DNA of 64,000 nt from Corydoras sp. C115 (GCA_019802505.1 JAFMOC010000002.1:4193501-4257500), one strand, 5' to 3'. Counted from the stretch's first letter, positions 36,923 through 47,632 are shown. The notes: a model not told the origin generated them from the sequence alone. Numbers and translations are program-made.

Positions 36923-37074
36923 TTGAAGATTACTACACACGGTTTGAATTAGGAGAGCGGCGCGCTTGTTGCAGTGTATTTTCTCACGGGGAGCCGTGCG
37001 CGCTTCGCATGCTTCTGCGGTTCGCTCGGGCCGATAGGACCCAGCCCATAAAGTTGCTCCACCCCAACACGGAT

Positions 37075-37110
37075 ATGCTGAATGTGTCGGTGTGTGTGTT
37101 AGTCAGATAG
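37075..37110 (+). other. Short upstream ORF (11 codons plus stop)
   Basis: An ATG at 37075 reads to TAG at 37108-37110. It matters only if the 5'UTR extends this far. No peptide function is implied. Confidence 0.3.
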
Positions 37111-37134
37111 AGGAGGAGATACGCTGTAGACAGC

Positions 37135-37176
37135 ATGCGCCGGAGGCGCGCCGAAACTTTCCGCACTCTTCCCTAA
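37135..37176 (+). other. Short upstream ORF (13 codons plus stop, Arg-rich)
   Basis: An ATG at 37135 runs to TAA at 37174-37176 in a CG-rich stretch. It ends 59 nt before the sntb1 ATG, so reinitiation would be possible. Its presence in the transcript is not established. Confidence 0.3.
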
Positions 37177-37224
37177 GTTCGCAGAGTTCCGCGCGCGTAC
37201 ACAGGCGTTTTCCTCTCGTCAGAA

Positions 37225-37245
37225 ATGCTGCAAAGATGGCGGTAG
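37225..37245 (+). other. uORF overlapping the sntb1 start codon
   Basis: ATG-CTG-CAA-AGA-TGG-CGG-TAG: six codons and a stop, out of frame with sntb1. It starts 11 nt before the main ATG and ends 7 nt after it. Its ATG has G at -3 and C at +4, a moderate context; the main ATG has A at -3 and G at +4. It would be in the mRNA if transcription starts upstream of 37225. Confidence 0.55.
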
Positions 37246-37740
37246 CGTCCGGCATGCGGGTGCTAAAGAGCGGCTTTGTGGAGGTGTTGGTGCGGGATCG
37301 ATGGCACCGCGTCCTCGCCGAGGTAAGCGACGAGTTCCTGGCGCTGAGCTCCGAAGACGCACCTGGAGCCGGCGGCGAGGCGAACGGCGTCCACAACGGG
37401 ACACGCGCGAGTCCGGAGAGTCCGGAAAGTTCTGACAGCGGCTCCAGGACCGTCCCCGATTCCCCGGAGCGTGTCCCCGAGACCATCGCCAACATGAAGA
37501 GGTGCGTGCGGGTGATGAAGCAGGACGTGGGCGGCCTGGGCATCAGCATCAAAGGGGGCAAGGAGAACAAGATGCCGATTCTGATTAGCAAGATCTTCAA
37601 GGGACTCGCCGCCGATCAAACGCAGGCGCTGTACGTTGGAGACGCAATCCTGTCAGTGAACGGAGTGAACCTGCGTGACGCCACTCACGACGAGGCAGTG
37701 CAGTGCTTAAAGAGAGCCGGTCGGGTGGTGGCACTTGAAG
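37236..37740 (+). CDS. sntb1: Beta-1-syntrophin, coding exon 1 (PH1 first half and PDZ)
   Basis: Syntrophins are cytoplasmic adaptors that bind dystrophin-family proteins and hold channels, kinases and nNOS at the membrane through a PDZ domain. This exon encodes 168 codons plus one base. Residues about 10-40 (with DRWHRVLAEV at 21-30) are the first strands of the split PH1 domain. Residues 41-82 are a poorly conserved Gly/Ser/Pro/Glu linker. Residues about 90-168 are the PDZ, with the carboxylate-binding loop GGLGI at 99-103, then KENKMPILISKIFKGLAADQ and GDAILSVNG. The start is the first in-frame ATG, with A at -3 and G at +4; the frame stays open upstream but has no ATG. The donor is gaag|gtagga, phase 1, which splices to give LEV-KYM as in the family. 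The PDZ wording and exon 2 fit SNTB1 better than SNTB2 or SNTA1. The gene is incomplete at the right edge. Confidence 0.96.
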
Positions 37741-37807
37741 GTAGGATGGACACCCGTTGGGGTGCAAGAATGAATTTTGCTGGAGGATTTTATTTGGGTA
37801 ACACCTT

Positions 37808-38152
37808 CATCCATCCATCCATCCATCCATCCATCCATTATCTTCCTCATGGGGGTTCCCCATGCCCATCCAGGGGGGAACGTCTCGGGCGCTGGGCAGA
37901 TACACCCAGGACAGGGTGCCAATTTGTCTCTGGGCACACACTCACTCACACAGAGACACTCTATATGGGGCAATTTTGGAAAATTTAATTGACCTTAATC
38001 CATGTTTTTGGACTGTGGGAGGAAACCGGACAATCCGGAGGAAACCCATGCGGACACAGGGAGAACATGGAAACTCCACCCAGATTGGGATTTGAACCGG
38101 GAATCCCTAGTGCTGAGAGGCGAACGTGCTAACCACTAAGCCACCATGCCGC
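37808..38152 (-). mobile_element. SINE A, 67 bp inside intron 1
   Basis: (TGGA)-tail subtype with a (ATCC)7 start. TSD tttgggtaacacctt at 37793-37807 and tttaggtaacacctt at 38153-38167 (one mismatch). Box B is altered (gatttgaacc). Confidence 0.93.
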
Positions 38153-38167
38153 TTTAGGTAACACCTT

Positions 38168-38521
38168 TCATTCATTCATTCATTCATTATCTCCCGCTTT
38201 ATCCTCTATTAGGGTGGCGGTGGGGCTCCTCATGCCCATCCAGGGGAGAACATCTCGGGCACTGGGTAGATAGACCCAGGACAGGGTGCCAATCCATCGC
38301 TGGGCACACACTCACTCACACAAACACACTCTATATGGGGCAATTTTGAGAATTCAATTGACTTGAGCCATGTTTTTGGACTGTGGGAGGAAACCGGAGA
38401 ACCCGGAGGAAACCCACGCGGACACGGGGAGAACATGGAAACTCCACCCAGATTGGGATTCGAACTGGGAATCCCTAGTGCTGAGAGGTGAACGTGTTAA
38501 CCACTAAGCCACTGTGCCGCC
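38168..38521 (-). mobile_element. SINE B, chimeric copy without TSD
   Basis: The tail half is (TGAA) subtype. The head half (38427-38521) is identical to the head of SINE C, including private variants (gaggtgaacgtgttaacc). It directly abuts the A target site on one side and inverted C flank on the other, so it did not arrive by simple insertion. Confidence 0.9.
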
Positions 38522-38889
38522 CTTCACGTTTATTTTTCAGAGTATTTATCAGGTCTGACCCTGAAAACAGTAAGGCTTGAATTTTGTGTCATAAGGTGTT
38601 ACCTAAAGCGGCATGGAAACACATGGAAACTCCATCCAGATTGGGATTTGAACCGGGAATCCCTAGTGCTGAGAGGCGAATGTGCTAACCACTAAGCCAC
38701 CGTGCCGCTTTAGGTAACACCTTATGACACAAAATTCAAGCCTTACTGTTTTCAGGGTCAGACCTGATAAATACTCTGAAAAATAAACGTGAAGGGCGGC
38801 ACAGTGGCTTAGTGGTTAACACGTTCACCTCTCAGCACTAGGGATTCCCAGTTCGAATCCCAATCTGGGTGGAGTTTCCATGTTCTCCC
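38427..38889. repeat. Perfect 187-bp inverted repeat with 89-bp loop
   Basis: Left arm 38427-38613 and right arm 38703-38889 are exact reverse complements by base-by-base reading. Each arm holds about 94 bp of SINE head plus about 92 bp of non-SINE spacer (aaaattcaagccttactgtt on the right arm). The loop 38614-38702 is a third copy of the head of SINE A. Confidence 0.92.
38614..38708 (-). mobile_element. SINE A head fragment in the foldback loop
   Basis: ccagattgggatttgaaccg and the following sequence share the private gatttgaacc of SINE A, with three differences over about 90 bp. It is followed by the same ctttaggtaacacctt flank. Confidence 0.85.
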
Positions 38890-39155
38890 AATGTCTGCGT
38901 GGGTTTCCTCCGCGTTCTCCGGTTTCCTCCCACAGTCCAAAAAAAAAACATGGATTAAGGTCAATTGAATTCTCCAAATTACACCATATAGAGTGTGTTT
39001 TGTGTGTGTCTGTGTGAGTGAGTGTGTGCCCAGCGATAGATTGGCGCCCTGTCCTCGGTGTATCTGCCCAGTGCCTGAAATATTCTCCCCTGGATGGGCG
39101 TGGGGAACCCCCCCTGCGACCCTAGTAGAGGATAAAGAGGAAGATGGATGGCTGG
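38795..39155 (+). mobile_element. SINE C with 12-bp TSD
   Basis: TSD ataaacgtgaag at 38783-38794 and 39156-39167. Head faces SINE A across the spacer. It inserted into a Tc1-like relic (gtgaagaaataccacagaca continues at right). Its head is duplicated in inverted form as part of SINE B. Confidence 0.93.
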
Positions 39156-39159
39156 ATAA

Positions 39160-39312
39160 ACGTGAAGAAATACCACAGACACAAACACTCCAAAATCTTT
39201 TAGAAAGCCTTACCTGAAGATTGGCAGTTGTTAAAGCTGTTAAAAGGATGTTGTAAAAGCTCCTTTAGGTGCGATATGTTGGTGTTCCAATACTTCTGCC
39301 CATAGAGTGTAC
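39160..39312 (+). mobile_element. Tc1-like relic (3' end)
   Basis: cacaaacactccaaaatctt, tagaaagccttacctgaaga, ggtgttccaatacttctgcc and a terminal catagagtgta match the family 3' end. Confidence 0.66.
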
Positions 39313-39519
39313 AATATGTATAGGATGGCTGGGTAAAAGAGAAAAATATTAAAGAAAAAAAACATATCTTTGTATTTTTAGGTTGGACTGATGTGTAATG
39401 GCACTTCAGGGCTAAAAAACATTTAATGGCTTAAGATGCACTACATGAAGCAAAGTAATGGCATATCTGCACATAACCTCCACAGGACCATTTATGATAT
39501 CTTATTATTGCAGCTAAAG

Positions 39520-39725
39520 ATCAAGATAAGATAAAGTGATTTGCACACAGAGGAATTTGTCCTCCACATTTAACCCATCTGTGCAGTGAAACACACACAT
39601 ATACACACAGTGAGTGTAGAGATTTACACATGTCCTGAGCGGTGGGTAGCCTTGTACACAGCGTCCGGGGAGCAGTTGGGGTTAGGTGTCTTAGGTGTCC
39701 AAAGACACTTCAGCCATAGTACTTC
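39520..39725 (-). repeat. Third SINE-like family, minus copy
   Basis: cacagaggaatttgtcctcc, atttaacccatctgtgcagt and ggggagcagttggggttagg are the reverse complement of the family at 19855-20110. Confidence 0.65.
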
Positions 39726-40175
39726 TGGGAAGGCTTTAAACAAACTTTTGTGGATGTTCATTTATTCATTATCTCCCGCTTTATCCTCTATTAGGGTCGC
39801 GGTGGGGTTCCCCATGCCCATCCAGGGGAGAACGTCTCGGGCGCTGGGCGCTGCTTTTGTGGATTTGTTTTCCCTATTATCTGAAAAAGTATTTGTGAGG
39901 TCAAACACCAATGTTAGATGAGAGGACCTGATTCACAATCTCTGTTATAGTTCATCCCTGTGGTATGTAGTCGGGTTGTGGTCAGGGTATGGTGTAGGTT
40001 CAGTTAAGTTTTTTCACATAAAACGCACCTCACCCTTCCATTATAGACCTTGATTTTTGCACAGGGGCACAGTTATGTTGGACAAAAAAACAACCTTTCC
40101 TAAAATATTCTTACAGTTCTTCAAAATGTTACCTGTGTCAATTTAACTGAATAAAACACTTACAAATACTTCTGT
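39726..40175 (-). mobile_element. Tc1-like relic interrupted by a SINE fragment
   Basis: ctgggaaggctttaaacaaa, ggtcaaacaccaatgttaga, ggttgtggtcagggtatggt and gggcacagttatgttggaca run in reversed family order. Confidence 0.66.
39756..39853 (-). mobile_element. 5'-truncated SINE (98 bp) with 11-bp TSD
   Basis: TSD cttttgtggat at 39745-39755 and 39854-39864. Only the last ~95 bp of the SINE is present, ending inside gggcgctggg. Confidence 0.9.
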
Positions 40176-41091
40176 CTATAAAATGTACATGAAAGTTAAA
40201 GAGTTTTATTGAAGATCACATATAAAGTGTGATAAAGATTGTGATAACTGCTTTGTATAAAGTATCATTAAATATGAAATGAATTATGAAACTTGTGGGA
40301 AAAATCATCAATGAATTGTGGGTTATCAGAGCTTTTAGATAGTACACTAGCATGTATCAATGCATCTAATGATTTCTTAAAAACATTTTCTTTCATGAAT
40401 CTCTGAACTGTATGGGCTACTGTCACTAATGTTGCTTACTAAAACTGAAAGTGGTGGCTGAGTGCATGGAGCTGAATTTTTAAGAGTTTAAAAACCAGCA
40501 CTGCTGGAATTTTGAGCGATATTTTGTCATCTGTAAGGCCAGTTGTAATATAAACAAAGTTACTAGACTTTTCTTTTGGTATTTTTCTCTATTTTTATTT
40601 ACACACTGGATATGCTCAGTAATCTCAGTGCAATGCAAATTTAATGACAGGCTCATACATTATGAGAATATTTTATATTCAGTATACAGGGTAAATTGAC
40701 AAACATTCAATGGCCAGATTACACATTGCACTTCCTAGTTTCTGAACTCATTGTCCATTTAAAAAAATAAATTCTACTTTCCAAGTAGGTAGTTCTACAA
40801 TTACAGACTTTATCCCATCTGTTTTAATAGACAAAACAAATAATTAAGCGGAAAATAAGCTAAAGTCTGAGGAGTTTACTTGATGCTGCATAGATGTGGT
40901 CTTCTTGACTTGCATGCAAAGATACATATAGACATAATATGTCTGCTATGAAAGGCAAAGTAAACATGTCTGGATGTTCTGAATGCTAAATATCGTCTGG
41001 CTTTATTTCCATATTTCCCTAAACAATTGCCATGCTTTATTAGATATAGGTATTATTAAATAAGAAATTTTAATTTTTATACTACTGGGGG

Positions 41092-41422
41092 GTGGCTTAG
41101 TGGTTAGCACATTCGCCTCTCAGCGCTAGGGATTCCCGGTTCGAATCCCCATCTGGGTGGAGTTCTCCCCGTGTCCGCGTGGGTTTCCTCCGGGTTCTCC
41201 AGTTTCCTCCCACAGTCTAAAAACATGGATCAAGTCAATTGAATTCTCCAAATTGCCCCATATAGAGAGTGTGTGTGAGTGAGTGTGTGACCAGCGATGG
41301 ATTGGGGCCCTGTCCTGGGTCTATCTGCCCAGCGCCCGAAACGTTCTCCCCTGGATGGGCATGGGGAACCCCACCGCGACCCTACTAGAGGATAAAGCGG
41401 GAGATAATGAATGAATGAATGA
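41092..41422 (+). mobile_element. tRNA-derived SINE with 13-bp TSD
   Basis: TSD atactactggggg at 41079-41091 and 41423-41435. The first few bases of the head (ggcggcac) are absent but box A (gtggcttagtgg) and box B are intact. A small deletion removes tttccatg. Confidence 0.94.
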
Positions 41423-41569
41423 ATACTACTGGGGGATATTGTTTATATTATTTATAGGCTAAATAAATATAAACTTACTGGCCACTTTATCATGTAATTT
41501 GTTCTTACACACATTGTCTATTTTATAAGGTTATTTACTATATAGATGCACTTGTATTTCTACAGTTAC

Positions 41570-41760
41570 AGTGTAAAATTACAATAGGGTAGGGGTCAGA
41601 GGCTGGTCAATTCCACCCCAAATTCAACCAACCATGTCTTTGTGCACTCGACCACAGTCATGGTACAAATAAAAGCTTTCCCCAAACCACATTTGTCGAA
41701 AAAACATGGCTAGGAATTTTATTTATGTACTGTACCTGTGCCAATAGACAAATACCTTTG
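41570..41760 (-). mobile_element. Tc1-like relic
   Basis: gtaggggtcagaggctggtc, ccaaccatgtctttgtgcac and ccccaaaccacattt follow the reversed family order. Confidence 0.6.
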
Positions 41761-43429
41761 TGAATGTTAATCATTTATTTATTGCTTCACTGGACAATAA
41801 TTTTGACAACTTTTTTTAAATAATGTGGCACATGTAAATAAAATTAGTATCAATTTTAAAATGATCATTTTCAATACTTGTTCCAATTATAAATATCAAA
41901 CCTCACTCATGGTCCCTCACATAAATTGCTATCACTGAAATGTTAATTGCATATTTTTAAAAAGCAGATTGATGTGGTGTTAGTTTGGCATGGTGAGTTT
42001 CAAGGGGGTCTATTGAAATTCCGAGATTAGAATATGTCATTAATAAAATTACCCATTTCAGAAATGCAAAAAAAAAAATTTAATGAAGCACTGGAATGTG
42101 ATGTCTCAGTACTGGAAAGGCCATTATCATGGTATTGATTCACCTGAATGAACATTGCAACTCACAAAAGTTGAGTGCACAGTCTCATCTACAGGGACAC
42201 AGAGCAGTCAGAAAATCCCCAAAACACCTGCGTCAGGTGATAGGCACTGAACTCTCTTTATGAATGGCCCAGGTGTACTCTGCACTGGAACAGAAAACAA
42301 TATGGCCTTGGGGAATCAGGGATTCAAAGGTCTGTAGTTTACCTTGGGTTTGTAATGATGCATTCCATCCGACATGAGAAATAAGCGAGCCATTGTTTAA
42401 AGGTTGGAGAAGTACAGTTTAGAAGTTCTATTTTTTTACTGTTTCTGAACTGAATTGATTTTGTAATCCAGAAAAATCAGGAAATGAAGACTGAATAAAC
42501 AAAATCAATAGTTCAATAATGATTTATTTAGCACTTTGTGCACTATGTAGCACATATTACACAATATTGCACAAAACAAAGGCTAAGGTCATACAGTATC
42601 AACCACACTCAATAACTTATAAGTATAATAAATATAATAATACTACTAATAAAAAATGAGCCTGTTGTTAAGTTTTATAATTTGGGTGGTTGATGATTTT
42701 TAGCATTGTGATGACACTGATGTGTGGATAGTGGATATTTAAACATAGCATCAACTCACTGTGCTTAATCCTCTACTACAGTAGGGTCACAATGGGGTTC
42801 AGTCTTTTTGCTTGTTTTGATAGCAATAACACCTGAACTGGTTGTCTGCTTTTGTAACTCTTCCGTCATATGACATTTCGAGCAGGGCGTTCAAACACAT
42901 TAGTTTAAAGGATCTCTGACACCCTCTTCTGACCACTTATTTTAAAGTTGTTTGAGTCTCTGGATCATTTTTGGACATTCTCTTTTGATTCCACTTTTCA
43001 ACCTTGTTACATTCTACAACCCCACAAGGTCAGCAGTTTTTGAAATATTGGTTCCCGGTTGTCCTGCACTTATTCCATTACCTCATTAATAGTTGCCAAG
43101 ACTGCTTGATTTTTCCATTGTAATATGATTTTACAGATTTATAAAAAACTTAAACATAAAAATCAAGTAAAAGGACAGATTTTTTTCTAATAAAGAGACC
43201 AGTCAATGTATGTTATACCCTTTATGTGGAGATTTCTATAAAGTTTCTACAGAAATGTACAGTTATAACAGTTATATATAGTTATGTTATATGCACCTCT
43301 GACACTGAACTTAATAATTAAGAGGCATGTATGAGCATTTTTGTCCATATAGTGTGGATCTTCATATAGCACGGCCTTAGCAGAGGCCTCTTGTTGGAAT
43401 AAGGCATACAGTATAATTAAAATGTCTCC

Positions 43430-43700
43430 GGCTTATTTGTTGCACTTTCATTTTGTGTGCTATGCAGAAATCTCGTTAATCATTTCCATGCCGTCAGTCA
43501 TTCTGCCATATCGTTGACCTCTGTTGGCCTTGAGCTCTGTAACAGTGCTTCAGATCCGGCCTTATTTTGCACCTGGCCGTTCCCTTGTGCTTCGTTAAAC
43601 ACAGATGTGTCCTGTTCATTGTTCATCTGATGACCAGATGTGTCACGTATGAGCTCCTGTTTGGTTTCAGATCTACATGTAGCTTACTGATTCGTTCCAG
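43430..43700. other. Repeat-free, GC-richer block in intron 1
   Basis: No repeat, exon or ORF is recognised. The composition is balanced compared with the flanks. It is a candidate intronic regulatory element only. Confidence 0.3.
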
Positions 43701-44201
43701 GGCTATAAATGCATGAATTGTTTTCACACCCTTCTGTAACCTTGCATGTTCCACCAAACTGTTCTTTTCTATGTGAGCTTGTGCACAAATGTGTCTGTGC
43801 CCAGGAAATTTATAGTTGGAGGTGCTTGTTTGATTACCGATTTCACTGTGTGCCAGTTGATGCCCTGGTGCTTAATGAAATTCTGAAATATGAGCTTGAT
43901 TCAATCATTTTTGTGTTTCACCTCAAAGAGCAGGATAGTGACAGGTAGTAAAATTAAATAGTGTTGGAGTGCATTCTTCAGCAATGTTGCAGGTGCTTAA
44001 GTACCTTTGGTTTATTTCTTTATTTTATACAGTCAAACAGGTTATGCAGTTAACACATTATGTGTGGGATGCATACACTCACTCAAATGCATGTTCTTGT
44101 TTCTACAATTTTTTTGAACTCCACTTGCCATATAGATGTGCATTTACAGACTGTAGTCCTTCTGTTTCTCTACATAATTTGTAACCATAAAGCAGGTATT
44201 A

Positions 44202-44508
44202 GGGCGGCACGGTGGCTTAGTGGTTAGCAAGTTTGCCTCTCATCGCTAGGGATTCCCGGTTCGAATCCCCATCTGGGGGGTTTACTCCCACAGTCCAAAA
44301 ACATGGATCAAGTCAATTGAATTCTCCAAATTGCCCCATATAAAGTGTGTCTGTGTGAGTGAGTGTGTGCCCAGCGATGGATTGGCGTCCTGTCCTGGGT
44401 GTATCTGCCCAGCACCTGAAACGTTCTCCCCTGGATGAGCATGGGGAACCCCCCGCAACACTAATATAGGATAAAGCAGAAGTAATGTAATGAATGAATG
44501 AATGAATG
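44202..44508 (+). mobile_element. SINE with internal deletion and 13-bp TSD
   Basis: TSD aaagcaggtatta at 44189-44201 and 44509-44521. About 50 bp is missing between ccccatctggggggt and ttactcccacagtcc. Head and (GAAT) tail are intact. Confidence 0.93.
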
Positions 44509-44521
44509 AAAGCAGGTATTA

Positions 44522-44885
44522 TTTGGGGGTGGTGTGTTAGTGTGCATTCCACTGGTATAAGGGTATCAGACACAGCAGTACTGCTAACATTTCTAAACAG
44601 TATTCACCCTATATCACACTTTTGATGCACAGATTTTGTTAGAAATCAGTTTTTTCATCAGTGCTCACAGGATGATGTCTACAGGATGCAGGTGGGGGGG
44701 AATATATTTGGTGTTATTAAACAATGATGTTGAGGTGCTTAAACACTTCAACAGCACTGCTGTGTTTGATAAACTTTTAACAGCACAACACACACCACCA
44801 CTACATCAGTGTCACTGCAGTGCCGAGAATCAAGCACCACATATCGTATCTGCTTTGTGGTGGTAGAGAACCTTTAAAGAAGCAG
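44522..44885 (+). repeat. Dispersed repeat ('catcagtgtcactgcagtgc' family)
   Basis: gtgtgttagtgtgcattcca, cagcagtactgctaacattt, ccaccactacatcagtgtca and ctgctttgtggtggtagaga are blocks of a common fish repeat; 58340-58930 carries related blocks. Probably a non-autonomous DNA transposon; ends are not resolved. Confidence 0.55.
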
Positions 44886-45244
44886 ATGGTATTAAGCTTT
44901 AGCAGTGTACCTTGTTTGACTGACAATAATACCGTCCAAATACTGCATTTGGCATATCTAGTACAGCCAGCCTGTGATACATTTTGTCATTAAAAAATTA
45001 AAGCGAATAGAGAATTGTCAGGAGAATATGGTGTGTCTGAGTCTCATAGAGGAGTGAAGGCATTTGTAGTAAAAAGCGTACAGCATTTCTCAGTTATTGA
45101 GTCACTACTCTAGGTATTTATTTATTTATATAAAAGAAAAGTGAGTATGATATTTGCTTTTATCTACAATATTGCAATATTGTATCTCTACAGTAAGATT
45201 ATATCCATGGCGCTAAACCCAAACATTTGTCATCTTTTTTAGAA

Positions 45245-45440
45245 AGGTGTTGGGGCAGTATGATGGACCAGTATTTAGCCCTCTCACCTCATAGCAACAA
45301 GGTTTCAGGTTTGAGTCTTTGTTGGGGTTGAAAAAGGTTTTTTGTGGGTTTGAACATTACAATGATGTTGATGGGTTAGATTAGAGATATTAAATTGCTC
45401 CTTGACTTCACTGATTTGAACTATTCCTGTCATAAAACAA
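45245..45440 (+). mobile_element. Old SINE head relic
   Basis: ggggcagtatgatggaccag and agcaacaaggtttcaggttt recall the box A/box B spacing of the SINE heads, but divergence is high. Confidence 0.4.
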
Positions 45441-45444
45441 GGAC

Positions 45445-47285
45445 TGATGCTGTCCATGCATTAAACCACAAAACAAATCAAAAACATTATATTGGAATTA
45501 AAACTTAAAATGTATAGAAAACTAAAAATATTTTGAAGAATCTGAATCGGAACACCCAACCCAAATACTGTTATGTTGTAGGTTTCATGGGTGGGTTTTA
45601 TATATGTTTTAAAGCCAATCCATTTAATTTGTGCTTTTATCATGGTCATATAGGAGTTTGATATAGGTGTTTCCATATTACTGACTAATTTCAGGTGCCA
45701 TATACAAATGAAACAAAAGCAACTTTGCAGAAATATGAGGTTTGCTAAACTCAAAGAAGCAAGTAGAAAGCAATGGTAACTGGAAAATAAAATCCCTTAG
45801 AGCATTATGTAATAACTTTAAAATAAAATAAAGATGAAGATGAGGAGCCAACCTCCTTTAGTCCAGATAATCAAATTGCATAGGAAGATAAGTGAACAAA
45901 TTGTATTAATATATATTTTTCTTGTTATTAACTTGTTATTTAAGCTTGTTATAAAACAGCAGGACATACAGCCTGATAAGGTGATTAAATACCAGCACAA
46001 GTGTGTAAAAAAAAAAATTGGTAGTCAAACAGATCTGAAGCTAATTATCAATCCTAATATAGACTTGAAAATTTTCAAAACAGAAGCGAGGACTGCCAAT
46101 GCAGTCTCTGGGCAGCCAAGAGCATCATAAGGGTCAGTAAACTCCATATTTATTGGCACCAACAAAATTAAGTAAGGTTAATTAACATAATTTCACACTT
46201 TGATAGTAGACTTAACATTTCTTTGGAATTTTGGAAAATTTTCTTTGGAAACTTGGAAAGTTTTCTTTCTAAATTTGTCGTCCAGTTTTTTATGACAGGA
46301 TGTTCTCATAAATCACTACATGAACTTTACAGTAAATGGTTGTTGGTTAGGTAGTGGGTAGTAATATATTTTTACAACTGTTTGTGTGAAGCTGTAGGTG
46401 TTAAGGTAATGTGATGCGACTAACCAGCACTGTTCTTTTACAACAAACCTTTAATTTGGCCATACATTGTACACTATGCTCTACATCTCATTTATACAGT
46501 ATTTAGCCTGAACTTGGTTAACACCTTTTCTTCCTCTACAGACAAAAACCATTCATTTTAATGCAGACTGTCTGTATTTACTGGTACTAACCATCAGACA
46601 TTGCACACTGTGTACTGAGTACTGGTTATAAGCATACCTAGGGCAGGTTCACTGTGTACACTGGCACAATGCTCTCTATTGTTTTATGTGTAAATTCTTA
46701 GAGATTAAAAGGAGCACAGTCTAGGTATTCAGAGAAAATTAATGAATTTGCACTATTTATTACACTCTGGTCAAATACCTGCTGATGTTTGATTAAACAT
46801 TAAATTCTTGAAATGATGTGCAACAATAGCAAAGAATGAAAAATGCTTTTGTGGCAACCAAAAAATATTGTTTTATTAATTTATTTTATTAATTGTATTT
46901 TCAGTAGCTGTAAAACATTACTTTAAACATTGAATTGGGGTTGTACAAGCTAGGGAAAATTGCTATTGAAATTTAATTATCTGTCAATAAAATGGCAATA
47001 AAACGAACTATATTCTGTATGTTCATGTGTATAATAGAATTTGTTTTTTTTTTTTTTTCATTTTAAAGATTGAGAGTGTTTTTAGAGGGAGAAAGGCAAT
47101 TCTTAAGGAGGAGCCTTGCAAACGTAGAGTTTGAAAGAGAACTTGCATTTTGTAAACTAATTTTTTTTGTGCATTTTCTGTTAAAAAAATACAATGACCT
47201 CTCCCAAAAAATATTACATATATTAGCCAAATCAAGCAGTACTTTATATTATAGTACATTAAATTATATTACTATGGTATAATAA
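45445..47285. other. Unassigned AT-rich intron sequence
   Basis: The open frames here (for example 45834-46130) show no family I recognise and the composition is AT-rich. A poly-T run is at about 47042-47059. Confidence 0.4.
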
Positions 47286-47289
47286 AGTT

Positions 47290-47632
47290 AGGGTGGCACG
47301 GCTGGTTAGTGATTAGCATGTTCACCTCATAGCGTTGGGGTTTCAGGTTTAAATCCCAATCTGGGTGTAGTTTCCATGTTCTCCCCGTGTCCGCATGGAT
47401 TTTCTTCGGATTCTCCGGTTTCCACCCATAGTACAAAAACTTGAATTTAAGATAAATTGAATGCTTTAAATTGCCCCATATAGTGTGTCTGTATGAGTGA
47501 GTATGCCCAGCGATAGATTGGCACCCTGTCCTGGGTGTATCAGCTCTCGAAATGTTCTCACGTGGATGGGCATTTGGAACCCTTCCAGCAACTCTAGTAT
47601 ATAATTAAGTGGAAGATAATAAATGAATGAAT
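47290..47632 (+). mobile_element. Old, full-length SINE
   Basis: ggtggcacggctggttagtg (head), ttccatgttctccccgtgtc (body), ccctgtcctgggtgtatcag and a (GAAT) tail. Many substitutions; box B has decayed to aggtttaaatccc. Confidence 0.85.

Larger units (their letters stand above)
36840..37235 (+). promoter_or_regulatory. sntb1: Probable sntb1 promoter and 5'UTR (CpG-rich)
   Basis: Base composition switches from AT-rich to GC- and CpG-rich here and stays so through exon 1, as expected of a vertebrate CpG-island promoter. No convincing TATA box is visible; a weak cataaag lies near 37047. The start codon sits in aaagATGGCGG, which also matches the YY1-type AAGATGGCGG core often found near 5' ends of CpG-island genes. 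The transcription start cannot be placed from sequence alone, and an upstream non-coding exon cannot be excluded. Confidence 0.65.

Noticed and set aside
37092..37235. In-frame N-terminal extension of sntb1
   Set aside because: The open frame upstream of 37236 starts only at a GTG; there is no in-frame ATG, and the region reads like a 5'UTR.
42960..43080. Possible Tc1 relic (ggtcagcagtttttgaaata)
   Set aside because: Resembles the reverse of the 62145-62175 segment for only about 25 bp; too short to call.
45834..46130. 98-codon ORF in intron 1
   Set aside because: Ile/Lys/Leu-rich, no domain, and antisense ORFs of similar length overlap it.
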